A program made the translations under genes and the position numbers. Shown here piece after piece: positions 12,475 through 24,758 of a DNA stretch of 64,000 nt (positions within the stretch are counted from its first letter, which is position 1; every line of letters begins with the position of its first letter). The notes under the pieces were generated by a model that was not told the DNA's origin, did no database searches, and saw only the letters and a list, made by a program, of their open reading frames with translations. Source of the stretch: Glossina fuscipes (taxonomy: Eukaryota; Arthropoda; Insecta; Diptera; Glossinidae); the NCBI RefSeq assembly GCF_014805625.2, contig NW_023998414.1, positions 13,825,634 through 13,889,633 of the forward strand. Reading direction: 5' to 3'.

Positions 12475-12669
12475 ATGGGTAAAAATAAATTATCTATTTT
12501 TTGGAAAAATAGTAATCCATGGTTACACCGAAGCCTTTCTCGCAATCGCGGGTCTAATTTAAGAGGTTTACGCGGAATGCAGTGTGTAACTGATCCAGAT
12601 TTAATTAACAAAAAAAAACCGAAAGTTTTTATTCAACCTGCCTATAATCTGATGAATCACTTAGCCTAA
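12475..12669 (+). CDS. short unrecognised ORF, 64 residues
   Basis: ATG at 12475 in a fair context (TAAATGG). It encodes a basic peptide with SNPWLHRSLSRNRGSNLRG and LRGMQCVTDPDLINKKKP, TAA at 12667. The segment is GC-richer than its flanks and the codons are mixed rather than poly-A/T driven. No family is recognised, and an antisense frame is open too. It could be a terminal exon, a transposon scrap or chance. Confidence 0.2.
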   Translation: MGKNKLSIFWKNSNPWLHRSLSRNRGSNLRGLRGMQCVTDPDLINKKKPKVFIQPAYNLMNHLA

Positions 12670-14054
12670 CCGCCCTTCTCTCCTCCAAATATTCCTCCCA
12701 ATTATTTTTTCTCGAAGTATTGATGCACCAAAGTCGTCATGTTCCATAGCAACAAGAATTATTATTCGATACATAATCAACAACAAAAATTTTATCCCAA
12801 ACATTTAATTACTTAACAGAAGGACTGAAAAATTTCAAATCGTTCCCAATCTCTTATCTTAATTTCCAAACATATGCAAATAATTTTCTAATGATCTTTA
12901 CTAGAAAAGGCATTATGTTGCATCTTCCCAGCAGAGATTCACTTAACTCAAGCAATGTTTTTGAGATGCTTAGGGAAAAGTCTGAAATTTCAATAAAAAA
13001 ATTTATTCAAGATAATGATTCTTTTTACAAAAACATTCTAGAAGCTCTCGAAGCATATATTAAGTCAAAATAATGCAATTTTCGAAAAATAAAAGAAAAG
13101 AAATAAAAGTCTATAGGTTTTTTTTTTGAAAATTCCATGACAATACGTAACAGATCATCTATCATATCCTACTTAATTCATTTAAAGGAGTTGGAAATAA
13201 TTTCCCGCTAATAGGAGGAATCTGCTCTCTTAATATTTTAAAATTACTAGATTTCCTATTAATTGTCAAAATTATCTATCAAAGACATAGAATGTTCTCA
13301 GTTATCTCTTAAATAAGCCATGACTTGGTCATAATTGAACTTTGTTCACGAGTTGCTGAGAACGTGTTTTTGATATCAACTATCTCATGTGCAGCTGCGA
13401 TATTTTCTTAACGTTCCTTTGTGATATTGATGAAAGTCCTATGGTTCAAGGAGATTTGGAAATTTTGCAATAAACGATAATCGAACAACATGAAACCAGA
13501 GCTATATGAATTTCCCATTATTTAGCAAAAGTATGCGAAACTTTGCTTTATTGCAATGAAACAAAATTCTATGAAATTTGTAAGTTATTGCAAAACTTTT
13601 TGTGTTTTTTTTTTTTTCTATTAATTTCTATTTAAATTGTCCGAAGTGAACATGCAATATGCTTGTATGTATCCTTAGATGCAATTCAAAATACCTAAGA
13701 ATTTTTTAGTCTGATAATATATATAGACTGCTTTCGTTACGGCTTCTCCTGGTTGGTCATATATTAGGAAAAATAAGCAAACAAATAAACAACGCAATGC
13801 CATTGATAATTGTGAGAAAATCAGTTGTTCGATTGAAATTATTTTTTCATGGAACTTTTGCTTAGTAAATATGCTTACAAATGCGCAAATCGTTAATAAA
13901 AATATTGCAAAGTTTTCTTTTGATTTTTCGTATTGTGTCCTCATGATATTTGTAAGAGCATTTCAAAGAGATTCATCTATTTTCAAACTCATCTTCAAAC
14001 CTAGAACCTGGAATCTAACATGGCTAAGACTTTTCACATATAAGAAGAAAGGGG

Positions 14055-14690
14055 CAAACACGATCAAACAAAAACACTTTAATAAACCAAGATTTTCAGT
14101 ATACGATAGACGATCAAGCGGAACTAATTTAGTAAACTAAAGCATAGAGACAAACGAGTAAAAGGCAATCATTTAAGAGACTAAGCCTTTCATTCGAATA
14201 TGATTTTATAGTTTAAGACTTTTTTCACAAATTACAGATGGATAGACGGCACCAATTTAATCGAGGAAGACATTCCACGAATGAGAGACAAACAGATGAG
14301 TAGACAATCAAACTGAAACGATTTAATAGATCAAGACTGTAAGACATGTCAGACGAACAGACGGACAGGTGGACAGACGGATAGACAGCCAAACGAAACC
14401 AGTGTACACTAAGACTAAGTCAGACGGGCAAAGGTAGTAACAGAAACAGCTTAATGGACTACGACTTTCGATAAATGACGAACGAATCGATGATTAAGCA
14501 GAAATTGTTTAATTGACCAAAACTGTCAGCAAATGGCAGATCAAATCGAAGCGTTTTTATAGATGAAAAATGTGAAAAAAAATGGGGACGGACGGACGGC
14601 CAAAGAATGAGGTGAGCCAGTGAACAAACGATAGACGAACGGACGAATAAGTGATCAAACGCAATCAGTTTACATCATGCTAACCAAATA
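14055..14690. repeat. degenerate tandem array, period about 50-60 bp
   Basis: About ten diverged units can be aligned by eye on the motif gATCAAACgaAACagTTTA followed by aTagACtAAgACT. Unit starts are at about 14060, 14111, 14161, 14235, 14304, 14386, 14436, 14494, 14543 and 14654. Units are separated by GACGGACAGAC-type tetramer tracts. Confidence 0.6.
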
Positions 14691-16479
14691 CTACAGATAT
14701 GCATGCTGTACGAACGAAAATTCCGATGCATATTTTTAGGTGTTGCTGACGAAATGATAAAGCTAATACATACCTAAGCATAGATTGTGGGTATAGAAAT
14801 GCATCTTAGAAAATCCGCAAACATACACATACATAGAAACAATAAAAAAAATAGATTTAGAAAAAGAGAAAGAAAAGAAAATGTCTAAATAAATTAATTT
14901 AAAAGTTAGTTCGCCTACTTATGGATCTGCAAAGGTTTTCAAAAAAAAAAAAAATAAAAAATAAAATAAAATAAAATTCTCCAATTAACACTGTAATCTT
15001 TTATCATATAATAGTAATAATAATAATAATATGATGCATACGTATGGTAGAGTGACTTTAATTTTTTTTTTATATATTTAGGATTATAAAATAGAGCAAC
15101 ATATCTCATGTTAAGTCTTATGAACCAAAAAAAAAATAATCTAATTAATTAAAATAATGGAAAAAATGGAAAATATAAAGCGAAGAAATTAATCTTTTAA
15201 AAAATTGGTGCTAGCTTGTAGACAAATTTTGTATACATATTCATTTAGAAATATTACGAATACATGACAACATTTTGTTGAACATTCATTTCACACGTAC
15301 AAGGAGCAGCAAAAAAAATAAAAATAAATTTAGAAATAGAAAAATAAAAAAAATATTAAATAAAGTCTACAGCTTAAGGTAGCATTTGCTGTCCTAATGA
15401 TCGATCAAGCGGTCCTGACTTTACTAATAACTTTCAAGAATGATTGTTTATATAGGAAATGACCAAATAGCGCATCTCTTTTTCGTTTTACTTTGCAGAA
15501 TGTTATTTTTATTTACTTTAATTTAACCTTTAGTTTACTACTTTGATTATCTAATGCCTATGTTTTACCTTCACTTTAAGCTTTTTTTCTCTCCTTTTAT
15601 TTCTAAGCTTCATTTCTGCCTCTTTTTTTATCATAACAAACCTTTTTCTACAATTACGTTTATTTTGCTTTTCCCTTCGCCTATACCTCATCTTCACTTT
15701 TGTCTTATTTCGTATTTGCTGTCTTTAATAAAATTAATAAAAAAAAAATAAATAAATAAAGAAATAAATAAAAAAAATATAAAAAAAACGCGCACTAAAC
15801 TAACATTAAATATCGTTCTTACAAAACTGAAATATTTTCAACTATTAAGAGCATGCATTCAAGTTTTCATTTCGTCAATTAATTATCATTAATAAATCAA
15901 TTAATCATTAAATAATAATTACAAAAAGAAAAGAGTAAAAAATTCAAATTAAATTTAATAAATTCTTAAAAAACAAATTAATAGAAGAAAATATTTCAAA
16001 AATATTTTATTCATTTATATAAAAAGAGGAAAACGGACCAGTTAGTTATGAAAGAATTAATTATAAAAAAAATATATATATATAAATATGAATAAAAATT
16101 TAAAAAATAAAAAACACAAAACCTATAAAATAAATTTAAAAAAAAAAAAAAAAAAAATGCAGAAAAATTTTAAATTAATTTAATTGAGTAGCGAAGGTGT
16201 ACGGCTGTGATGCAAGAAATAAAAAGTTATTACTTTAAAAAAAAAAAGTTGTTTGACACCAAAATATTTGGTAATTTATTGAGAGGAAGAAGAGGAGATG
16301 CAGTTGACCAATTAGTCAATTTTAGTTAAATAACACAAAGAGATTTGTGAAAACACAAAAAAAATTAAGCCAAGAAAATTAAATATATTATTATTAATTA
16401 TACAAATATATAATAAATAAAAGCTGTACATGAAACAAATTAAAAAAAATAAATAAATAAAAAAATATTCATATTAAAA

Positions 16480-16516
<37 letters not shown>
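16480..16516. repeat. (AAT)n microsatellite
   Basis: Twelve or so copies of AAT/ATA in an A-rich region. Confidence 0.9.
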
Positions 16517-16683
16517 GAAATATTACAAAGAAAAAATACCTTTTTTTGTCCAAGAGTCATTGTGAAATTTTTATTATAAGCTATAGATAGATAAGAAAAT
16601 GATAATAATTAATTACGTAATTATAAAGAATAAAAAATATATATATATATATAAAAATAATAATATGAACAAATAAAAACACT

Positions 16684-17129
16684 ATAGTGGGCCACAGGCC
16701 ACCATTAAATGCCTTACACCACCCTATAGGTATTCGTGTAACAACTTTTCAAATCGACGAGTTATATGGCAAATGCTCGAAAAAATCATCCGATTCGAAT
16801 CAGTTTCAATTGCGTTCGTCCTGGAGCACGTCGCAAAGCAACTCAGTGTATCAACTTTCATCAAAATATGTAAAACGGTGTGCGGCGTGTAGATTGAACG
16901 GACGGACGGACAGAGGGAGCGACAAGCTTATTTCAATTCAGAAATTGATTCTGAATTTGAACACGAAATTTATAAGACGGACAGACGGATAGATAAGCTT
17001 AAATCGATTGCGAAAGTGATTCTGAATCGATCGGTATAATAAGCGGTGGGTTCAACTCAAGTTCTTCTGGATGTTGCTTACATCGGCATGAAATTAATAT
17101 GCCCTTGTATCACAAGTGGTGTAGGGTAG
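16684..17129 (+). repeat. TIR-type interspersed repeat, both ends present
   Basis: Head ATAGTGGGCCACAGGCCACC and TGCCTTACACCACC, internal GGACGGACGGACAGAGG tract, TCTTCTGGATGTTGC, and tail CACAAGTGGTGTAGGGTA. Head and tail are inverted copies of TACCCTACACCACTT, so this is the best short copy with two ends, about 450 bp. Confidence 0.8.
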
Positions 17130-19889
17130 GTATGAAAGTAATAATAACAATAGAAAGATGGAAAATTATGATAAAATGAAATTTCGAATAAATTTATGGA
17201 TCGTCAACATTTGTAATCAATTCCATCGTCATCGGCTAAGAATAATATATATATATTGTTTTTTTCTTTGTGTTTTTTTTTTTTTTTTTTTTTTTTTTTT
17301 TCAAATTGAGCTACTCTTCGCCGGATTTTAATTTTTAATTAGTCGATTTTTCTCATTCACTGTAAGGTGCATTCAATTCTTTATCTCAATTTATCTCAAA
17401 CAAATATACATACATCACATATGCGTATGGGAATCGAGGAAAAGCACGCACATAATCCATAATTTTCAATCATCATTATCAATACCAATAATTTCGCATT
17501 CAGCCCCAATATGCATTTGGCTTTCTCTTATCCACTATTTTCCTTCGCACATATCACATGCATGTGTGATCGATAAAGAAATCAAATAACTTGCATATGT
17601 TGTGCAGAAGTTATAGCAGTTACTCTGCCGCTTCAAAAGCACATAAACCATTTGATGCGACATAGCAAACGCCTGTAGGGAAGACTTCTTCGATTAACTG
17701 AAAACACACGATACTTGATAACGAAATGTTTATCTTTCATCTGTTAATTGTTGTATGAAATATCGATCATCTTTAAGTTATCTCTTATATTCCATGCATC
17801 GAAGCAATTTAATAACTCTTCTAACGAATTTCTTCCCCGATAAAATAGGGCAGACAAAGCCTCAATGCTGTCTATGATGCCGATGGCGCAAGTGTCATTA
17901 TCATAGCATCCGTGTATCCATCAATATATTGGTCGAGGCAGACATGAAATTATCGTCAGAGAAATTTACTCTCCAAACTTTGGAGAATATTGAGGTGAGG
18001 TACAAGATTGGTTAAGACCGCTCTAAATTCACAAGACAGATTATTGGAAAATAAAACAATTTCCATTCGCCCAAAAAATATAACCCTTCGCATGTCTTAA
18101 AATAGTTTGTTGATTCGCTGATAATCGCCCTTTGAAAATTGGGACATGAAATAGCACAACGGGAGACACGTGACCACAGTTTGCATGCGATGACTTAAGA
18201 CCTTGCGAGGGAAATTCTTGTTTAAAAAATTCGATTCTCTTCAGCACGATCTATATATTCCTGGCGATAACAATCTTTTACAGAAGCTGTCGAAGCGCGT
18301 ATAAAATCGAGTAAATCAGTTGTTCGCTCTGTTACTGCTTTACATTGGAATGAACCGCGGCATAGAAAATTATTTTTAAAGACTCTTCAGGTATTTTTGC
18401 ATTAGTTTGATTGGTATCAACTCTTCCGTCCGTATGCTTTCTTTCACTCACCAACAACGATTTAATAAACAGATTTTTATGGGTTAAATTAGCCTGACTT
18501 ATGACACGAGCTGTCATTGAACGCTAAATCTTCAAATTAATAAAAGTTTGTCTCAGAATATTTAGAATACATATGCAGACGGGTAGATTAAAATCTTAAC
18601 CTTTAGATCCGACTTAGGGAGGCCAGAAGTGGCAAAAATATACTGAAATGAAAAAAGGCTAGAAACTCATCGTTCTTTTCTTTTAAATAAAAGTTTTGTA
18701 CAACAACAATTTGAAAAAGACATTACACATACGTGTTAAAGTACGGAAGCTCTTTAAGCAGCTCGTTGACCACACCAGTAGACAATGCTAACGGTATGGA
18801 TAACGATTGAAACGCAAATCTGCATAACTCTGTTCTATGGGAACGCTGCTCTATGGGACGACTGCTTACAAATTTATAATCGCTTCCTTCCTCTCTGTTT
18901 TGCGGTGTATATCCTTTGAAATCATTGAACTCATCACCATTTACTCGTCTTGTACATATAGAATGGCTTATGTATAAGCTGCAAACTATAGATGGGAGAT
19001 GTCTTTTAATTCAAATACCTATGAGTATGCATTTCTAGGAATTTTAGGTGAGATGGAAGAAGAAATATTCAACCAAGACTTTCTTATCACGATCGCGTAT
19101 ATGATCCTAATTTAGCACTTGGCACTCTCTTCAATGCACAATCTGTGCTGATACTTCTTGACTAAATAGCATATGTTATTTGATTCAAGTTGCCATGCTC
19201 TCCCCTTATCGGAAGATATGAAACTTGTCCATACTGTGTTTTTTCGTTTTTTGATTGAAACCAATGCGAAACTGACCGAATACTCTTTGTCCTGGCGTCA
19301 AGATAAATCCGAAAAAACCAATCTATATCCTTCGTATAATTGTACTCAAAAGTGACTAGATGTCGGCGGCACACACATTTCCCACATAGCATATGTTATT
19401 TAAAAGTGTGTTTGATAGTGTATCATACCTTCGTGGTATTCCACCCTGGGGGGTAATTATATGAAATGTTCCACAAATCGAATTTTTACTTGCGTATTAT
19501 GTTCTTTACAAATATACAATGACAATTATACCCTCCCAATAATCCAATCCTAACAACTAATATACCTCTGGTAGGCCCTTGGGATTCTCTTATATCGCAC
19601 AACATTTTAGCAGAGGGGAACGTATCAAAAACGTGTAGCTTTCGTGTATTTGCATACAATTTTATACAATGGATCATCACATGATGGCAATTGTAGGCAA
19701 TTGTTTATGCCCATTTTTAGTCATTTTATTTTTTGCCCCCATCATATCGATGAGATGATAAGAACGCATAATTTTACTTACCATTATCCCGATATATGTT
19801 TATGTTCGTGGGCGCATTATTTACTAATAGCATATGGAACTCGGCATACCCGCATATTTTCATGGTTTTAAAAGTGTAGTTTTTATACA

Positions 19890-19936
19890 TGTGTGTGTGT
19901 GTGTGTGTGTGTATGTGTGTGTGTGTGTGTGTGTGT
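19890..19936. repeat. (TG)n microsatellite
   Basis: TG dinucleotide run with one TATG interruption. Confidence 0.95.
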
Positions 19937-20440
19937 ATTCAATAATTGCTTCTCGAAATTTCTCTTATTAAACTAGTAACGCTTTCAAATTTAACAAATA
20001 CAACATTTTGATATATATTATTAATTACAAAACATTTAAATAATAATGCATACACAACGCGAACCACGCATAAAAAAAAAGAACTAAACGAGATATATAT
20101 AAACAAAAAAAAAAAATAATAACTATATATACATCATACTTAAGATGAGAGAAGAAATAAGAAATGAAATTTGCTTTAAATAATTTATAAAATAAAAATT
20201 ATAATAATATTTAATAAAAGAATAAAAAAGCATAAAGCAAAGATAGTTAAACACTTGTAATTTGAATAATAACATGTTTTTAAAAATATTAAATATAACA
20301 ACAACAAAAAAAAAAAAAAAAAAACCAAAAGAATTGTAAGAAAAACAAAGCGAACTCATAGAACTTTTTATTATTATTAATATTAATAAAGTACACAAAA
20401 ATAAAAGAAAAACTAATAATAATAATAAATCAATTATTAA

Positions 20441-20471
<31 letters not shown>

Positions 20472-20534
20472 GTTAAAAGGTTAATAAGAAAGCTTTCTGT
20501 TCCCAATTGTAATGAAAGTTTCAATGACAAAGCT

Positions 20535-20790
20535 CCCTCTTACTTGTTGTCAAGGAGAAAAGTTTGCAGACGACTTGCAAGCCAATAGATCGCCTGCCAA
20601 ATAGCGGAGTCGGAGTCGATGTTCGCGGACTCAAACCTCACTGCGGTAAAGCATATTTTTCAAGTCGCGTAGCTATGTAGTGAGTGCCTAGTCGATAAAG
20701 GCGTTAAACCTGCCATGGTCGACTGCGGCCACTTCCTCCTATCTCTCATTCTCCATTTCCTCGTGACCCTGCGTGCCTGTGTGACACCTG
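20535..20790. other. GC-richer island of unknown nature
   Basis: Sequence such as GGAGTCGGAGTCGATGTTCG and CGACTGCGGCCACTTCC stands out from the AT-rich flanks. An open frame on the minus strand (20905-20660) is not recognised. It may be a transposon remnant. Confidence 0.3.
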
Positions 20791-21406
20791 TGTGTTTGGT
20801 CATATTAAAAAACTCAACTTGGAAATAGACAGAGGTCAAAATTTTTGATGAAGAACAACAGAAGGACAACCTAGAGCGCTTTTTTAAATGATGACATACA
20901 CACACACACTATATTTAATTGGCATTAAAGACTCGCAATTCCTTAGGGAACGATTTCTTTCTAATCATCACCCTATCATACGTGTAAGGAACATTCTCTG
21001 ATGATCATTGATCACATTAAAATTCGCTTATCGGCTTGATAATGCTAAACTAATTCTATCAAGCCGCACAATAAAGCGTGTGAAGGATGACATGAAAGTT
21101 CACAAAAATTATTGCATCACTTTTATTCAGGCGAATTCGTGTGCTTGTGATATTATTCGCCGGGATTTCGGTGAAAATGCTTTATCAACATTAGCAGAAC
21201 ACAAATGTTTTCCCCGTTCCTGCTACAAAAAAAAATAATTTACTTGTAAATGTATGTGATTCGCGTTCAAAATATGAAATCATTATTATCCATAGCACAC
21301 CTTAACCACAGTGCCAGGACTAAGTTTCAAGAGCCATCCATTTTACGATTTCGAAAATAAACGTAAATAGAACACATTTCTGATTGGGATTTGGATCACT
21401 TTTTTG

Positions 21407-21703
21407 CACCTTACGCCACTTGCGGTACAGGATATATTAAATTTCAATGCGGACGTATGTACCACTCGTACGAAGGGCTGCAAGTAGACCCGCCTTTTAT
21501 TATATCAATCGATTCAGAATCATATTATAAATCGATTTAAGTCTGTCTGTCCGTCTGATGGGTTGTCCAGCTTTTTTGTACTCAAGTTGCAGGTCGCAAT
21601 TTTTGAGACATGTTGATGAAATTTGGTGCACCGGCATACTTTGGCCCAAAGACGAACGATATTAAAAATGGTTTGGATCGGTCCACTTTTTCGATCACTG
21701 CCT
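21407..21703 (-). repeat. TIR-type interspersed repeat, partial copy
   Basis: Reverse orientation: CACCTTACGCCACTTGCGG, CGCCTTTTATTATATCAATC, GTCTGTCTGTCCGTCTG, ATGTTGATGAAATTTGGTGC, CTTTGGCCCAAAGACGAACG and GTCCACTTTTTCGATCACTG. A well preserved internal body. Confidence 0.8.
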
Positions 21704-22250
21704 TCTAAATTGATGTGAAAACTTCGGATCGCCTGGGGCAATTGGATTTGGCTTGATGACAGTCGACGCGTCGAATAACGAATGCACAATTGTCGACAAG
21801 TTATACGATTTTTTTCAGTATCGAATAACCCGACAGGTCAATTTAAGACTTTTGATTTTTCGAGCTACAAAAAAATCAAAACCAGGAAACGTTTTCTCTT
21901 TCGTCCAGTTTTCGAGATGTCAATGACATATATATTTAGGTTCTATTAAATTGGATTAGTTTGAGTTTATCTATGAAATTGCCGTAGTTTGCTACAAAAT
22001 ATTTCTTTGATCGATTAAGGCAAGACAAGATTTTAAACAACTTGTTGTAAACTATCCAAGTACGCGCGCTCAACAAAAGTAAAAAAGAAAAATTGAAATA
22101 AACTCGAAAAAAATGAAAACTTGCTTTTTTAATTCGAAAAACTGTTACCCACCCATACATTCGGGCAGTCGGGAACACCCATGAAAATAATTCTCATCGG
22201 TTTACTAATACCCCGAAAATTAATGAATAAGCAGTTAACGTTGCATGCAC

Positions 22251-22475
22251 GCTACACCACTTGTGATACAAAGTATGTATTAAGTTTGTGCAGATAAAAA
22301 AATTTGGGGGGCAGACCAATCTTTTATGTAGAATTACTTTCTAAATCAAGTTAAGCTTGTCTGTCCGTCAACCGCAATTTTTAACCGCATGTTTTAATGA
22401 AATTTGGTACACTGACTAGATTTCACCCAAAAACAAATGGGATTCTGATGGGATCACTTTCTCGACCATTGGCTC
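22251..22475 (-). repeat. TIR-type interspersed repeat, partial copy
   Basis: Reverse orientation: starts GCTACACCACTTGTGATAC, then AGCTTGTCTGTCCGTC, TTAATGAAATTTGGTACACT and ATCACTTTCTCGACCATT. Confidence 0.75.
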
Positions 22476-23563
22476 TATAACGCCTTACTTTGCAAAATCA
22501 TTACATATAATAATTGTAGACTGATGTAGGATATTTAATGTTAGGCTATGGCCCACTATTGTGTTTCTACTTATTCTGCGAGTCATCTGTTGTTGATTTG
22601 CTTATTTAAAAAAGAAGAAGAAGAATGCATTCTTCTTATATTGTGCATATAAAATAATACAATTTGCCAAAAATGTTGTTTACTTGTATTCGAATGTTAC
22701 ACATACACATAATTATGGCTCAGTAAGATAGATATCTTACAAGTCGCAGTTATGCTAGATAAACATGTACCACTAAAAGTTTTCACTCAATCGATCAAGT
22801 AATATTTCTACCAAAAATTTCTATCAAAAATTTCAACTTATTTTCCCGGGATTTTTGCAAAGGTTTGGAAATTTCATAAACAAAGTAAAACGAATTTCGG
22901 CTCACTTTACTGAATAGAGATAGGTGTACGTATACACAAATAGGCAAAACATCGATCGGTGGTGTAATTCTAGTATTCAAGTTTTTTATTTTCAAAGTTA
23001 CACAAAAGACAATTCGTTTGTTTTTGTTTTTGTATTTTTTTTTTTTTTTTTTTTTTCATTTTTCATGTTTTTGTTTTCATAATATTTAAACACTTCACAG
23101 TGATTTTTTGTATTTATTATTTTTATATTTATATGTAATTGATACATTTATATGAAATATCTTAGCATTTAAAAAATTAAACATATTAAATCAAGAAAAT
23201 TTACAGTTATTTATTAAATAAAAATTTAAAAATTAAAAAAACCGAAGGAATAAACTTACAATTAATTATCTTAAATGCAAATGCTACGATTAAATATATG
23301 TATATAAATGTGTATTTGTATGTATATATGTAGATATCTTTTTCTGTTAGCTTTATGTCACAATTTCGCTGATAATAATATTATTATTAATAATATTTTA
23401 CTTTACATAATTTTTTCTTTTTATTTTTATTTTTATTACGTTACATTTAATATAGAAAGAAAAATAGTTATATAAATGTACAAAATTTTCATTAACTTTC
23501 CAACTGATTATCGTTTCGGAGCAAAATAACAGCCAAAATTTATATAAAATAATACAATTTATG

Positions 23564-23589
<26 letters not shown>

Positions 23590-23601
<12 letters not shown>

Positions 23602-23878
23602 CTTTATTTTTTAGAATGGCTGGCTGCTCTTGTTCATATATCATATATCATGTAAGCATTTACAAGTTGTTGTTATGAAATTTTTTCAATATTTCTAATA
23701 TAATTTTTTCTTGTTTTTATAATACACATAAAAACGAAGCATATCTTTACACTTTCATTATTTCAATGTATATATGTACAAGGGGGAAGATCTTTTTTAA
23801 TAGCGACCATCACCCATCATCATAGATTTCTCGATTATATCAAATGCAAGATAGACGCGATTGTTATCTAAGCAAAAT

Positions 23879-23915
<37 letters not shown>

Positions 23916-23982
23916 ACAAAATTATTTAATTTCATTTTCACAGTTTCTCATCTCCCAACAGCAGCGCGCATTTTACTAGCAT
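23590..23982 (-). other. probable ph 3' UTR
   Basis: Untranslated sequence after the ph stop. A minus-strand AATAAA lies at 23608-23603, just before a poly-T run on this strand. Several further AATAAA-type hexamers occur to 23.4 kb, so the true cleavage site is not determined from sequence. A long poly-A/T tract at 23882-23910 interrupts the segment. Confidence 0.45.
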
Positions 23983-24758
23983 CTATTGTTGATTATTTTC
24001 ATTTGGAGAATTATTGGCGGCATTTAATGCTGCTGTCGTCACTTCTTTCATAGATTCAACTTTGGCAACGATTTTAAGAGCCGGACCCAATTTCATGCCC
24101 ATGGCATTAACCAAATGATTCTCTTTAAGTAATAGTAAAGCTTGGCCATCAATTTCTTGCTGCTCAAAATCATCGACATAATCACTGCAACCGGGTAAAT
24201 TTTTAATAAATTCACAGACATCCGCTACAGACCAATTAGCCATTTGAGGCGTATTCTCTACAATAGGAGCTGTGGATATTTGAGGAACTGCACCCACTTC
24301 ACTAACAGACGTAGTCATTGTGATGGGTAAATTGTTGGCAGATAAATTGTTATTTGCAAAATTGGGAGCTACCATGGTCGACGCGCTATTACTGCTCGAT
24401 TCAGTTTGCATTTTTTCCACATTTACACCAATGTTAGCCGTTACCAAATTATTGGTATTTAAATCTAAATTGTTACCATTTATATTGTCACTTGTAACGA
24501 TGGCAGTTATATTTGCATTATTTAGACTATTGTCAACTGATTGTTGTTGAACAACCTGACCTAAACCTTGTTCCCCAGCTGAGTTTTTAGCTAGACGAGC
24601 ACACGATGGCGAACAGAAACGTTTCTTTTTTAATTTGGCTTTATGCTCGGGTTTGCCACATTGTTCACAAGCTACCATATCGGATGTTAATAGATCTGAA
24701 GACAAGCTATTGTTGTTATTATTGTTAATAGTACCGTCATCCAATGCCAATTTTTTCT
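23983..24758 (-). CDS. ph: ph coding exon 5 (FCS zinc finger and SAM domain)
   Basis: Acceptor GATTTTTAG at 24759-24767; stop TAG at 23985-23983. The exon starts KKKLALDDG, in phase with exon 4, across an 83-nt intron. The FCS-type zinc finger (24669-24595) reads CEQCG...RFCSPSCAR with four Cys; in this family it binds RNA or DNA. After an N-rich linker the SAM domain (24234-24046) reads WSVADVCEFIKNLPGC, then DGQALLLLKENHLVNAMGMK, then LGPALKIVAKVESMK, nearly identical to fly Ph in its polymerisation surface. A short N-rich tail follows. Confidence 0.97.

Larger units (their letters stand above)
9009..23589. other. intergenic region between VWC gene and ph
   Basis: About 14.5 kb, very AT-rich. 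It contains poly-A/T runs, TCTA, CCGT, AAT and TG microsatellites, a degenerate tandem array (14055-14690), three TIR-type repeat copies (16684-17129, 21407-21703, 22251-22475) and a GC-richer patch (20535-20790). Apart from doubtful short ORFs at 9902-10380 and 12475-12669, I see nothing gene-like. Confidence 0.6.

Noticed and set aside
14055..14690. CRISPR-like spaced repeats
   Set aside because: Units are diverged, contiguous and in a eukaryotic nuclear context; a decayed tandem repeat fits better.
20123..20530. 135-residue minus-strand ORF
   Set aside because: Built from poly-A/T and TTA repeats giving Phe/Leu/Lys runs; no protein-like segment.
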